A DNA stretch of 64,000 bases from Solirubrobacter ginsenosidimutans (lineage in GTDB: Bacteria; Actinomycetota; Thermoleophilia; Solirubrobacterales; Solirubrobacteraceae), in assembly GCF_027587205.1 (NCBI RefSeq), contig NZ_JAPDOD010000009.1:124001-188000 (forward strand), written 5' to 3'. Shown here in pieces: positions 20,214 through 28,645 of this stretch (position 1 is its first letter; each line of letters starts with the position of its first letter). The translations under genes were made by a program, and so were the position numbers. The notes below the pieces were generated by a model. The model was not told where the DNA came from. It did no database searches and saw nothing but the letters and a program-made list of their open reading frames with translations.

Positions 20214-22360
20214 GCGGGTACCTCGTCGAAGCGGCGCAGCGGCATCCGGCGCACGTCCTTGCCGGTGTTCGGCGCGCGCGACCCTGACCGGTACTGCGGG
20301 ATCCAGTGCATGTCGACTCCCTGTTCGGCGGCGGCGTGCAGGGTCCAGTGCGGATCCCACAGATGCGGGCGAGCGAGTGCGCAGAGGTCGGCGCGGCCCG
20401 CGAGGATGATCGTGTTCACGTCGTCGTAGCTGGAGATCGCGCCGACGGCGATCACCGGGATGCCCGCCTCGTGGCGGATCCGGTCGGCGTACGGCGTCTG
20501 GTAGGAGCGGCCGTACGCGGGCTGCTGGTCGGGCGAGACCTGGCCGGTCGAGACGTCGACGATGTCACAGCCCGCCTCCACCAGCCGCCGCGCGAACGCG
20601 ACCGCGTCGTCGCCGTCGAAGCCGCCATCCACCCAATCGGTGGCGCTGATCCGCGCGCTCATCGGCTTCTCGGCCGGCCAGACGGCACGGCACGCCGCGA
20701 ACACCTCGAGCGGGAACTTCGCGCGATCGGTCCCGTACTCGTCGGAGCGCACATTGGTGAGCGGAGAGAGGAACTCGCTCAGCAGGTACCCGTGCGCCAT
20801 GTGGATCTCGAGCAGGTCGAAGCCGGCCGCGTCCGCCCGCCGGGTCGCGCGCACGAAGTCCTCGCGGACCGCATCCAGGTCCGCGCGGGTCATCTCGCGC
20901 GGGACCTGACTCACACCGGGCAGGTACGGCAGCGGCGACGGGGCGATCAGCGGCCAGTTGCCCTCGGGCAGCGGCTGATCCTCGCCCTCCCACAACACCT
21001 GTGTCGACCCCTTGCGACCCGCGTGCCCGAGCTGGCACCCGATCGCGGCGCGCGAGTGCTCGTGCACGAACTCGACGATCCGGCGCCACGCGCCCACGTG
21101 CTCATCCGCATAGAGCCCGCCGCACCCGGGCGTGATCCGCCCGTCGGCGCTCGTGCAGATCATCTCGGTCATCACCAGCCCGGCGCCGCCGATCGCCCGC
21201 GCGCCGAGGTGCACCAGGTGGAAGTCGCCCGGCGTGCCGTCGACGGAGCTGTACATGTCCATCGGCGAGACGACGACGCGGTTGGCCAGCTCCAATCCGC
21301 GCAGGCGGAACGGCGTGAACATCGGCACCGCGTCGCCCAGGGACGCCACGAAGTCCGGGTCGCGCATCCGCAGCTCGCCGTGGGTGATGCGGCGCGAGCG
21401 CGTGAGCAGGTTGAACGCGAACGTGCGCGGGTCCTGCTTCGTGTAGCGCCCGATGCCTTCGAACCACTCCAGCGACCCCTGCGCGGCGCGCTGCGTGCTC
21501 TCGACGATCGGGCGGCGCTCGGCCTCGTAGGCGTCGATGTCGCCGTTGCGGACCGCCCAGGCGAGCGAGATCGCGTCCTCCATGGCCAGCTTGGTCCCGG
21601 AGCCGATCGAGAAGTGCGCGGTGTGCGCCGCGTCGCCGAGCAGCACGACGTTCCCGTCGCGCCAACGCTCGTTGCGGACGGTGACGAAGTTGATCCAGCG
21701 GGTGCGGTTCTCGACCAGCTCGTAGCCGAAGAGCGCCTCGCACGCCGCCTTGTCGAGCCCCGTCGCGGTGGTCGACTCGACGATGAAGGTGCTCATCGCG
21801 TCGCTGTAGGGATAGGCGTGGACCTGCACGACGCCGCGCGGGGTCTCGGCGATCAGGAACGTGAACGCCTCGAACACGTGCGGCGAGCCGAACCACGCGT
21901 AGGTCGCGCGGCGCCGGTCGAGCGTGGTGCCGAAGGCGCCTGAGCGCAGCGTGCTGTTGACGCCGTCGGCGGCGACCACCAGGTCCCCGTCCAAAGCGGT
22001 CACCTCCGACCGGAACCGCAGGTCCACCCCCAGCTCGGCCGCCCGCGTCTGCAGGATGTGCAGCAGCTGCTTGCGACCCAGCGCCGAGAAGCCGTGGCCG
22101 CCGCTGGTGATGACCTCGCCGCGGTAGTGGACGTCGATCTCGCTCCAGCGCACGAACCGCCGCGTGATCTCCGCGTAGGACTCGGGATCGGCGGCCTCGA
22201 AGGCGGCAAGCGTCTCGTCGCTGAACACCACGCCGAAGCCAAACGTGTCGTCCGGCGCGTTGCGCTCGTGGACGACCACGTCGTGCGCCGGGTCCAGGCG
22301 CTTGAGCAGGATCGAGAGGTACAGCCCACCCGGGCCTCCACCCGCGATCGCGATCCGCAT
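20210..22360 (-). CDS. Bifunctional 2-aminobenzoyl-CoA monooxygenase/reductase (or salicylyl-CoA 5-hydroxylase) fusion
   Basis: 716-residue two-domain flavoenzyme. Residues 1 to about 340 are an FAD aromatic hydroxylase ([25 protein letters not shown]). Residues about 350-700 are an old-yellow-enzyme-type FMN reductase ([39 protein letters not shown]). This fusion is known for aerobic 2-aminobenzoyl-CoA degradation in Azoarcus, which hydroxylates then reduces the ring without ring-cleavage dioxygenases; homologues are often named salicylyl-CoA 5-hydroxylase. It is first gene of the operon. A TATGAT box ends 6 nt before ATG 22360, suggesting a leaderless mRNA. Only 26 bp separate it from the divergent isomerase-like gene. 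Confidence 0.9.
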   Translation of the reverse strand: MRIAIAGGGPGGLYLSILLKRLDPAHDVVVHERNAPDDTFGFGVVFSDETLAAFEAADPESYAEITRRFVRWSEIDVHYRGEVITSGGHGFSALGRKQLLHILQTRAAELGVDLRFRSEVTALDGDLVVAADGVNSTLRSGAFGTTLDRRRATYAWFGSPHVFEAFTFLIAETPRGVVQVHAYPYSDAMSTFIVESTTATGLDKAACEALFGYELVENRTRWINFVTVRNERWRDGNVVLLGDAAHTAHFSIGSGTKLAMEDAISLAWAVRNGDIDAYEAERRPIVESTQRAAQGSLEWFEGIGRYTKQDPRTFAFNLLTRSRRITHGELRMRDPDFVASLGDAVPMFTPFRLRGLELANRVVVSPMDMYSSVDGTPGDFHLVHLGARAIGGAGLVMTEMICTSADGRITPGCGGLYADEHVGAWRRIVEFVHEHSRAAIGCQLGHAGRKGSTQVLWEGEDQPLPEGNWPLIAPSPLPYLPGVSQVPREMTRADLDAVREDFVRATRRADAAGFDLLEIHMAHGYLLSEFLSPLTNVRSDEYGTDRAKFPLEVFAACRAVWPAEKPMSARISATDWVDGGFDGDDAVAFARRLVEAGCDIVDVSTGQVSPDQQPAYGRSYQTPYADRIRHEAGIPVIAVGAISSYDDVNTIILAGRADLCALARPHLWDPHWTLHAAAEQGVDMHWIPQYRSGSRAPNTGKDVRRMPLRRFDEVPA

Positions 22361-22386
22361 GGCCGGATCATATGCTTCGCCCCTCT
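22361..22386. promoter_or_regulatory. 26-bp divergent gap with overlapping -10 boxes
   Basis: The gap between the operon start (minus) and the isomerase-like gene (plus) contains TATGAT for the minus strand (22367-22372), 6 nt from the ATG, and TATGCT for the plus strand (22371-22376), 10 nt from its ATG. They overlap at CATATG. No good -35 was found. The two transcripts probably compete. Confidence 0.5.
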
Positions 22387-23385
22387 ATGGCACGACCCGT
22401 CACTCTGTTCACCGGCCAGTGGGCCGACCTACCGCTCACCGAGCTCGCCGAGAAGGCCGGCGCCTGGGGCTTCGACGGCCTCGAGCTCGCCTGCTGGGGC
22501 GACCACTTCGACGTCGACGCCGCGCTGACCGACGCCAACTACTGCCGCGAGCGGCGCGAGCTGCTCGAGAGCCACGGACTGAACGTCTGGACGATCGGCA
22601 ACCACCTCGTGGGCCAGGCGGTCTGCGATCGCATCGACTCGCGCCACCAGGGCGTCGTCCCGCCCGACGTCTGGGGTGACGGCGATCCCGAGGGCGTCCG
22701 GCAGCGCGCCGCCGAGAAGCTCAAGGACACCGCGCGCGCCGCGGCCCGCTTCGGCGTGACCACGGTCACCGGCTTCACCGGCTCGCCCACCTGGCACATG
22801 CTCTACTCGTTCCCGCCCAACGACTTCGAGGAGATCGAGCGCGGCTACGAGGAGTTCGCCGAGCGCTTCTCGCCGATCATCGACGTGTTCGACGCCGAGG
22901 GCGTGAAGTTCGCGCTCGAGGTCCACCCCACCGAGATCGCCTACGACTTCGTCACGACGCGCAAGACGCTCGCCGCGCTGGACCACCGCGAAGGTTTCGG
23001 CATCAACTTCGACCCGTCGCACTTCGAGCACCAGTTCCTCGACAGCGCCGCGTTCGTCACCGAGTTCGCCGACCGCATCTACCACGTGCACGTCAAGGAC
23101 TCGATCAAGCGCCTGGACGGGCGCCGGTCGATCCTCGGCTCGCACCTGAACTTCGGCGAAGAGGCGCGCGGCTGGGACTTCGTGTCCCCCGGGCACGGCG
23201 ATGTCGACTTCGAGGAGCTCTTCCGCGCCCTGAACCGGATCGGGTACCAGGGTCCGCTCTCGATCGAGTGGGAGGACTCCGGCATGGACCGCGACTGGGG
23301 CGCGCCGGACGCGCTGGCGTTCGTGCGCTCGACCGACTTCTCGCCCTCCACGGTGGCGTTCGACGCCGCCTTCGAGCGCCCTTAG
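22387..23385 (+). CDS. Sugar phosphate isomerase/epimerase-like TIM-barrel protein
   Basis: 332-residue protein of the xylose isomerase-like TIM-barrel superfamily. Metal ligands can be proposed: Glu in FALEVHPTE, the Asp/His of FDPSHFEHQ, His in YHVHVKDS, and Glu in LSIEWEDSG. Such enzymes isomerise or epimerise sugars and polyols; the substrate is not readable. An in-frame ATG at 22372 would add five residues. It is divergent from the aminobenzoyl-CoA operon and convergent, with overlapping stop codons, with the GntR gene. Confidence 0.87.
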   Translation: MARPVTLFTGQWADLPLTELAEKAGAWGFDGLELACWGDHFDVDAALTDANYCRERRELLESHGLNVWTIGNHLVGQAVCDRIDSRHQGVVPPDVWGDGDPEGVRQRAAEKLKDTARAAARFGVTTVTGFTGSPTWHMLYSFPPNDFEEIERGYEEFAERFSPIIDVFDAEGVKFALEVHPTEIAYDFVTTRKTLAALDHREGFGINFDPSHFEHQFLDSAAFVTEFADRIYHVHVKDSIKRLDGRRSILGSHLNFGEEARGWDFVSPGHGDVDFEELFRALNRIGYQGPLSIEWEDSGMDRDWGAPDALAFVRSTDFSPSTVAFDAAFERP

Positions 23386-24107
23386 TCTGAAAGCGTCTGC
23401 TGGAGATAGGCGATGTGGGCGCGCATCGCCTTCTCCGCCCCCGCCGACTGGCGCCGGCGCACGGCGCGCTGGATGTCGCGGTGCTGGCGCAGGATCTCGG
23501 CGCCGTCGACCCGCGGGGAGATCTTCTCGATCAGATGCGGCTGCAGGACGTCGAGGATCCACCCGGTGAAGGCGAGCAGCAGCTCGTTGCCGGCGGCCTT
23601 GGCGAGGATCTGGTGAAAGCGCTTGTCCGCCTCGTTGAACGCCGGGGTGCCCGGCATGTGGTCGGCCGCCTCGTCGATCGCGCCCTGCAGTGCCGCGGCC
23701 GTCTCCTCGGTCGCGTTGGCCGCCGCGAGGCCGGCGAGCGGGACCTCGAGGAACATGCGCGCGTCCAGCAGCTCGCTGAGTGACACGGTCTCGGTCGCGA
23801 GCATCATCGAGATCGACTCGGTGACGTTGCGGCTCATCCCCTCGCTGGGCGTGCGCGCGACGAAGATGCCGCCGGCGCGCCCCCGGCCGACGCGGATCAG
23901 GTGCGAGGAGGCGAGGAGCCGCAGGCCTTCCCGAAGCGTCGGCCGCGAGACGCCGAACTCCGTCGCGAGTTCCTGCTCGGTGCCGATCCGGTCGCCGGGC
24001 TGAAGCCCCTCGCGTTCGAGATAGCGCCGGATCTCGAGCGCGATCTGGTGACTCGCATCGACGCTGGCGGGTGCGAAGCGCGGGCTCGGGACCTCTGAGG
24101 CGGACAT
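23382..24107 (-). CDS. GntR/FadR-family transcriptional regulator
   Basis: 241-residue regulator: N-terminal winged helix (about 20-90; [20 protein letters not shown]) and an all-helical FCD ligand-binding domain (about 100-235; [30 protein letters not shown]), in which Asp/His residues usually bind a metal and a carboxylate effector. It could control the adjacent isomerase-like gene or the aminobenzoyl-CoA operon (inference). A TAGGAT box ends 9 nt before the ATG. Confidence 0.9.
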   Translation of the reverse strand: MSASEVPSPRFAPASVDASHQIALEIRRYLEREGLQPGDRIGTEQELATEFGVSRPTLREGLRLLASSHLIRVGRGRAGGIFVARTPSEGMSRNVTESISMMLATETVSLSELLDARMFLEVPLAGLAAANATEETAAALQGAIDEAADHMPGTPAFNEADKRFHQILAKAAGNELLLAFTGWILDVLQPHLIEKISPRVDGAEILRQHRDIQRAVRRRQSAGAEKAMRAHIAYLQQTLSD

Positions 24108-24141
24108 CTGGCGCCCATCCTACGCCAGCCCAATGGTCAAA

Positions 24142-24771
24142 TCATTTCCTGAGCGCGGCGACTCCGCCGCGAACGAAGGCCAGCACGTCGTCCAACAGCG
24201 CGTTGAACGGCGAATCACCCCTCGCGGCGCGCGCGTTGGCCTCCAGCAGCGCCACGGTGGTCGTCTCGGCGGCGAGCCGGACGGCCAACGAGTCCGCCGG
24301 GATGGCGAACTCCTCGGCGAACGCCGTGGCCACGGCGTCGGTCAGCGGGCGCACATGGCCGCGCTCCAGCGCCCACAGATCCGGGTCGCGGGCGATGGCG
24401 GCCTGCCGCAGCCGGGCGAAGTCCGGCCCATCGGTCACCCGCGCCCGGACCGTTGCACTGGAGACCGGGTCCTGCAGCGACGCCTCGACCCGCGCCCAGT
24501 CGCCCACGGTGGCGACCACACACGCGCCAGGTTCGCGGGCGGCGAGGCGGGTGACGAGGCGCGCGATCGCATCCTCATAGGCCGCGAATACGATCCCTTC
24601 CTTGCTGGGGAAGTACGTGGAAACGGTCCGCGGGGAGACCTCGGCACCCTCGGCGATCGCGGCCAGCGTCGTCGCCGCAAAGCCATCGCGGGCGAAGAGC
24701 TCGAGGGCCACCCGCGCGATCGTCGCTCGAGTCCGCTCCTTCTTGCGCTCCCTAAGTCCAGTGGTTTCCAC
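24142..24771 (-). CDS. TetR-family regulator
   Basis: 209-residue regulator with a typical N-terminal HTH (ELFARDGFAATTLAAIAEGAEVS PRTVSTYF, written with a break) and a helical effector domain. The start is GTG at 24771. A perfect inverted repeat CCAGTGG-TTT-CCACTGG (24758-24774) overlaps the start codon, a likely self-binding site. It is divergent from the LuxR-type gene at 24908, a possible target. Confidence 0.9.
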   Translation of the reverse strand: METTGLRERKKERTRATIARVALELFARDGFAATTLAAIAEGAEVSPRTVSTYFPSKEGIVFAAYEDAIARLVTRLAAREPGACVVATVGDWARVEASLQDPVSSATVRARVTDGPDFARLRQAAIARDPDLWALERGHVRPLTDAVATAFAEEFAIPADSLAVRLAAETTTVALLEANARAARGDSPFNALLDDVLAFVRGGVAALRK

Positions 24772-24774
24772 TGG
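24758..24774. promoter_or_regulatory. Candidate TetR operator over the start codon
   Basis: Perfect 7-bp inverted repeat CCAGTGG with a TTT spacer, covering the GTG start. A further half-site (CAGTGG) occurs about 40 bp upstream in an unusually AT-rich stretch. -10-like TAGCGT (24780-24785) lies between them, 8 nt before the start codon. Confidence 0.5.
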
Positions 24775-24907
24775 CTCCCACGCTACCCGGTGAGCACATT
24801 TGAAGGCAAATTTACAGTGGTTAGCAATTTTGCCGATGCTTGTTGGGTTAGTCGGAATCCGCTACTGATCCTGTGAGCACGTTGTCATGCCTCAGTAACT
24901 GCCGCAC

Positions 24908-25645
24908 TTGATCGAAGAACTCGTCAGCGCCAAGGGCTTCTCTCCGGAGCCCGATCACGGCGCGCTCATCACCGGCCTCCTCGACGCGGTCGCGTCGGAT
25001 GCCGTCCCCGCCGGAACGCTCGCAAACGTCGGCGCAGAGCGGATCTCCGCGATCGTCGGTGACGCCTGCATCGTGTCGCTGCTGAGTGGGCGCAACCTCA
25101 CCCCGGTCGCGATCTCGGATGCCTGCTCCGAAGCGGCCGCCCTGCTCTCACCCCTGCTGGGACAGCGTCACCCCGCCGGAACGCGGCGTGAAGTTTCGGC
25201 GTACGTTGAGAGGTTTGGGCTGGGCGCCGAGTTCATGGCTCCGATGCGGGCGCGCGGACGGATCCTCGGGCAGGTCGAGGTGCTGCGGCGCGGCGACTCG
25301 CGCCCGTTCGCGCCCGCCGAGCTGCGCTTGATCCAGACCGTCGCGGATGTGATCGCCCTCGGCCTGGACGAGTCGGTGACGATGGCCCCGCCGCCGGACC
25401 CGGCCGACGCGGACCTTCCCGCGCCCGACCGGCTCAGCCGCCGCGAGCGCGAGGTGCTCGCGCTGCTCGCGCTCGGGCACACCAACCGCGAGATCGCCGA
25501 GCAGGTCCACCTCAGCGTGCGCACCGTCGAATGGCACCGCGCGCGCATCCAATCCAAGCTCCACGTCACCGGCCGCGCGGCACTCGCGCAGGTCGCCCGC
25601 GCGTATGGACTAGTTGGCGGCACAGCGCTCGATCGCGTGGAGTAG
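24908..25645 (+). CDS. GAF-like sensor / LuxR-type HTH regulator
   Basis: 245-residue protein. The N-terminal about 150 residues look like a GAF-type sensor (QVEVLRRGDSRPFAPAELRLIQTVADVIA). A LuxR helix-turn-helix follows (about 180-235; LSRREREVLALLALGHTNREI, TVEWHRARIQSKL). No receiver domain. The start appears to be TTG at 24908; no better start was found. It is followed within 5 bp by the HD-GYP/HTH gene, probably one transcript. Confidence 0.82.
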   Translation: MIEELVSAKGFSPEPDHGALITGLLDAVASDAVPAGTLANVGAERISAIVGDACIVSLLSGRNLTPVAISDACSEAAALLSPLLGQRHPAGTRREVSAYVERFGLGAEFMAPMRARGRILGQVEVLRRGDSRPFAPAELRLIQTVADVIALGLDESVTMAPPPDPADADLPAPDRLSRREREVLALLALGHTNREIAEQVHLSVRTVEWHRARIQSKLHVTGRAALAQVARAYGLVGGTALDRVE

Positions 25646-25649
25646 GTTC

Positions 25650-26810
25650 GTGGCTGAGGCTCCGCGGAGTATGGAGATCGGCTCCCACCTGCAGCGGATG
25701 AGCTGCTACTGCGCGCTCATGGCTGAGCGTCTAGGCCTCGACGCGGACCTGATTCGCATCGCCAGCCGGCTCCACGACGTCGGGATGGCCGCCGTCTCGC
25801 ACGCCGTCACCGGCAAGCCCGGCCCGCTCACGCCGAGCGAGCGGCGGGAGCTCGAGGGCCACCCGGCGCTCGGGCACGCGATGCTCGCGGGCTCCGGCGT
25901 CGTGCTGCTGGACACCGCCGCCGAGATCGCGCTCACCCACCACGAGCGCTTCGACGGCGCCGGGTACCCGCGTGGCCTCGCCGGCGAGGAGATCCCGATC
26001 ACGGGGCGGATCGCCGCGGTGGCGGACACCTTCGACGCCCTGACCACCGACCGCAACTACCGCGGCGCCGGGACGATCGAGGGCGCGGTCGAGGTCCTTA
26101 AGGCCGAGCGCGGCCATCACTTGGACCCACGGGTCGTCGACACGTTCCTGGCCGCGCTCGACGAGGCCATCGCAATCCGCGCGCGGTACCCGTCGCCGCC
26201 GGAGGAGCAGCCGGCGCCGTTGCCGGAGGACAAGCAGATCACGCTCCAGGCCGCCGCCGCGACGCTGGCGATCTCCCCCAGCCGGCTACGCCGCTGGGCC
26301 GACGAGGGCCGGATTCCGAGCGTCCGCACCACCGGCGGGCACCGCCGCTTCTCGCTCGCCGCCGTCCGCCGCCTCGCGGCCGAGAACGGCGTGCGCCCGA
26401 CGGTCCGCCCGGTCGAGCCGCCCGCCTCGCCGCTCCCGATCCTGGCCGAGAACCTCCGCGCCCACGGCCGCCAACTGGCCGCGGCGGCCGCGGCGGCGAT
26501 CTACCGCGAAGGCCCGCCCGGCTGGTTCGCCTCAGACGGCGCGGTCGATCACCTGCTCGACTGGATGACCGACCTCGGTGCCAGCTGCGAGGGCGGCGTC
26601 TACGTGCTCGCGCTGCAGAGCACCACCTCGCTGATGCTGCGCGCCCAGGGCCACGCCGCCAGCCTGCTCGAGCGCCACGCGTTCCTGGAGCGCTTCGGGC
26701 AGGTGTGCGTGCGCACGCTGGTGCGCACGGGCGCCGAGCGCGAGGAGATCGCCGGCACCCGCCGCCTCTTCGCGGCCCTGCAACAAGCCCTGCTCGAAGC
26801 CCGCGACTGA
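25650..26810 (+). CDS. HD-GYP phosphodiesterase-like domain fused to a MerR/excisionase HTH
   Basis: 386-residue protein with an unusual domain order. An HD-GYP domain (about 5-165) has LHDVGM, the HHERFDGAGYPRG signature and ADTFDALTTDR. A MerR/excisionase-type DNA-binding domain (about 200-250; TLAISPSRLRRWADEGRIP, TTGGHRRFS) follows, then a helical C-terminal region of about 130 residues that I do not recognise. HD-GYP domains cleave cyclic di-GMP; the HD-GK site here reads HD-GM, so activity is uncertain. Start GTG 25650 is taken because GGAG lies 8 nt upstream; ATG 25671 is possible. It may be a second-messenger-responsive transcription factor (inference). Confidence 0.83.
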   Translation: MAEAPRSMEIGSHLQRMSCYCALMAERLGLDADLIRIASRLHDVGMAAVSHAVTGKPGPLTPSERRELEGHPALGHAMLAGSGVVLLDTAAEIALTHHERFDGAGYPRGLAGEEIPITGRIAAVADTFDALTTDRNYRGAGTIEGAVEVLKAERGHHLDPRVVDTFLAALDEAIAIRARYPSPPEEQPAPLPEDKQITLQAAAATLAISPSRLRRWADEGRIPSVRTTGGHRRFSLAAVRRLAAENGVRPTVRPVEPPASPLPILAENLRAHGRQLAAAAAAAIYREGPPGWFASDGAVDHLLDWMTDLGASCEGGVYVLALQSTTSLMLRAQGHAASLLERHAFLERFGQVCVRTLVRTGAEREEIAGTRRLFAALQQALLEARD

Positions 26811-26826
26811 CGTCATGCATACCAGT

Positions 26827-26937
26827 CGTATACCGGGGACAGTCCCCGGTATACGCGATGCATACCGCATGCATACCGGGGTCAGACCCCGGTATGCATG
26901 CGGTATGCAAGACGGCGTCGGCCGGCTTGAAGCCGGC
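26827..26937. terminator. Three stacked palindromes between convergent genes
   Basis: The 128-bp gap holds (1) a 14-bp stem centred on A26841 (26828-26854 core, CCGGGGAC/GTCCCCGG); (2) a perfect 25-bp stem centred on A26884 (26859-26909); (3) GCCGGC-TTGAA-GCCGGC (26921-26937). Palindromes 1 and 2 leave a single unpaired A, so they are near-perfect DNA palindromes rather than ordinary hairpins. Together they probably end transcription from both sides. Confidence 0.7.
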
Positions 26938-26938
26938 G

Positions 26939-28072
26939 TCAGCCGACTTGGATGACCAGCGCGGCGCCGGTGTCGCCGGCGGCGCAGCCGGTGAAGAGGC
27001 CGCGTCCGCCGCCGCGGTCGTGCAGTGCCCAGATCAGCTCGACGATCCCGCGGGCGCCGGTCGGGCCCTGCGGGTGGCCGTAGATCAGGCTGCAGCCGAA
27101 CGGGTTCATCGCGTCGACGTCGGCGCCGGTCTCGCGCGCGAACCAGAGGTCGTTGACCGCGAACGGGTTGTGGGTCTTGATGATGTCGATGTCGGAGAGC
27201 GACAGGCCGGCGTCGTGCAGCGCCGCCGAAGCCGCCGGGACCGGCGCCTTGGGCATCTCGCCCTTGCCCACGCGGGCGAAGCCGCTGGCGAGGATCCGCA
27301 CCTCGGCCGGCTCGGAGGTCACGATCAGGCCCGCGCAGCCGTCGGCCGGGTGGGTCTGCGAGCCGAAGGAGACGACGCCGCCGTCGGTGACGGCCTTCAG
27401 GCCCTCCAGCGCGTCCAGCGGCGCGGGGCGGATGCCCCAGTCGGCGTCGATCTCGGTCGGCTTGCGCTTGGAGCCGACGGTGATCGGCACCATCCAGCGC
27501 TCCTGGAAGCCGTGCAGCGACGCCTCGTACTGCTCCCAGCGACGCGCGGTGACGGCGTCGACCTCGGCCTTGCTGAAGCCGCCCCGGGAAGCGACCCGCT
27601 CGGCGGTGGCGAGCATCCCCTCGCCGGTGTTGGGATCACAGCCGAAGGAGTCCAGCACCCAGTTCTCGCTCTGCGGCGTGCCGCCGGGGCCGCCGCTGCT
27701 CGGGTAGACCATGTGCGGCCCGTTGCTCGTGCGGTCGGTGAGGACGACGAGCCTCGTGCCCGTCCCACCCGCCGCGGCGGCGTGGACGGCGGCGACCGAG
27801 GTCGCGCACGCCTGCATGATCAGCGGCCCGGACACGGCGCCGAGGCCGAGGCGGGCGGCGAGCGTCGGCGCGCCGTAGAAGGACTCCTTCTGCGGCACCG
27901 TGAGCCCGAGGACGAGCTCGTCGATCTCGAAGCCGCCCCGCTCGTCCAGCGCCCGCGCGGTCACCTGCGCGGCGACGTCGAGGCTTGAGACGTCGGCCGC
28001 GGGACCCTGCCAGCGGACGAACGGCGACGACCAGGCGGCCCGCAGTGGGATGTATGCGTTCTCGAACTTCAT
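26939..28072 (-). CDS. Thiolase-family acyl-CoA acyltransferase
   Basis: 377-residue thiolase, which cleaves a 3-ketoacyl-CoA with CoA or condenses acyl-CoAs. The nucleophilic Cys lies in QACATSVAA (about residue 87); C-terminal active-site blocks are THNPFAVND, GCSLIYGHPQGPTGAR and FTGCAAGDTG. ATG 28072 overlaps the thioesterase stop (ATGA). It is last gene of the operon starting with aldehyde dehydrogenase; with the CoA ligases upstream it suggests beta-oxidative shortening of a phenylpropanoid or fatty acyl side chain. Confidence 0.9.
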   Translation of the reverse strand: MKFENAYIPLRAAWSSPFVRWQGPAADVSSLDVAAQVTARALDERGGFEIDELVLGLTVPQKESFYGAPTLAARLGLGAVSGPLIMQACATSVAAVHAAAAGGTGTRLVVLTDRTSNGPHMVYPSSGGPGGTPQSENWVLDSFGCDPNTGEGMLATAERVASRGGFSKAEVDAVTARRWEQYEASLHGFQERWMVPITVGSKRKPTEIDADWGIRPAPLDALEGLKAVTDGGVVSFGSQTHPADGCAGLIVTSEPAEVRILASGFARVGKGEMPKAPVPAASAALHDAGLSLSDIDIIKTHNPFAVNDLWFARETGADVDAMNPFGCSLIYGHPQGPTGARGIVELIWALHDRGGGRGLFTGCAAGDTGAALVIQVG

Positions 28073-28494
28073 TTCTGTTGCGACCGTACCGCAATCGTCA
28101 CACGTGAGATCGCGACCAAGCGATCCTCGTCGTCGGTGTGGTCGACCTCCCACACCCACGTCGTGCGGCCGCGGTGGCGAACCCGCGCCCGCGCCGTGAT
28201 CCACCCGCCCCGCGCGCCCTTGAGGAAGCTCGTGTCGTTGGACATGCCCATCGCCGCGAAGCCGTCGGCGTGCACCTGCGCGACCGTCGCCTCGGTGGCG
28301 AGCATCTCCGCCAGCGCCGCGTACGCGCCACCGTGAACGAGCCCGAACCGCTGCCGGACGCGGTCGGCGATCGGGAAGCGCGCCACCGCCTCCTCCTCGC
28401 CGATCGACACCACCTCGAACCCGAGGACGCCGTCGAGGCAGGCGTCCTCGGCGACGACCTCATCGCCGGTGGGCGGCATCCCGGGCGTGCTCAT
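28069..28494 (-). CDS. PaaI-like hotdog thioesterase
   Basis: 141-residue hotdog-fold acyl-CoA thioesterase. The family signature VRQRFGLVHGGAYAALAE is complete, with the His/Gly-Gly and the following acidic residue (EMLATEA) expected for hydrolysis of aromatic or aliphatic CoA esters. It would recycle CoA from dead-end intermediates. ATG 28494 gives the usual family length; no Shine-Dalgarno is obvious. A 151-bp gap with three hairpins separates it from the upstream ligase. Confidence 0.88.
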   Translation of the reverse strand: MSTPGMPPTGDEVVAEDACLDGVLGFEVVSIGEEEAVARFPIADRVRQRFGLVHGGAYAALAEMLATEATVAQVHADGFAAMGMSNDTSFLKGARGGWITARARVRHRGRTTWVWEVDHTDDEDRLVAISRVTIAVRSQQK

Positions 28495-28535
28495 GGGCGA
28501 GATCGGCGGATCGCTGGCGAATGCAACGGTCGTCT

Positions 28536-28616
28536 CTGCCGGTACCCGGCAGGCGTTTGCATACTGGTTGTACGTGTGCGCCTGCCGGGGCCCGGCAGAG
28601 GCGGGCGGGGCCCGCC
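28536..28616. repeat. Three hairpins in the ligase-thioesterase gap
   Basis: CTGCCGG-TAC-CCGGCAG (28536-28552), CTGCCGGG-G-CCCGGCAG (28582-28598) and GGCGGGC-GGG-GCCCGCC (28600-28616). The first two share an arm sequence. They lie inside an operon, so they may weaken read-through or protect RNA ends rather than fully terminate. Confidence 0.6.
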
Positions 28617-28645
28617 AGAATCCGTCGAGGTCGCCCATGAGTGCG

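Noticed and set aside
20210..22360. Two separate genes (hydroxylase and old yellow enzyme) misjoined
   Set aside because: The frame is continuous, and the same fusion is known in 2-aminobenzoyl-CoA monooxygenase/reductase.
23382..23385. Apparent frame overlap between isomerase-like and GntR genes as a fusion
   Set aside because: The genes are on opposite strands; only their stop codons overlap.
26827..26937. Possible integrase attachment site or IS ends
   Set aside because: No integrase, transposase, tRNA or direct target repeat nearby; location between convergent genes fits a terminator better.
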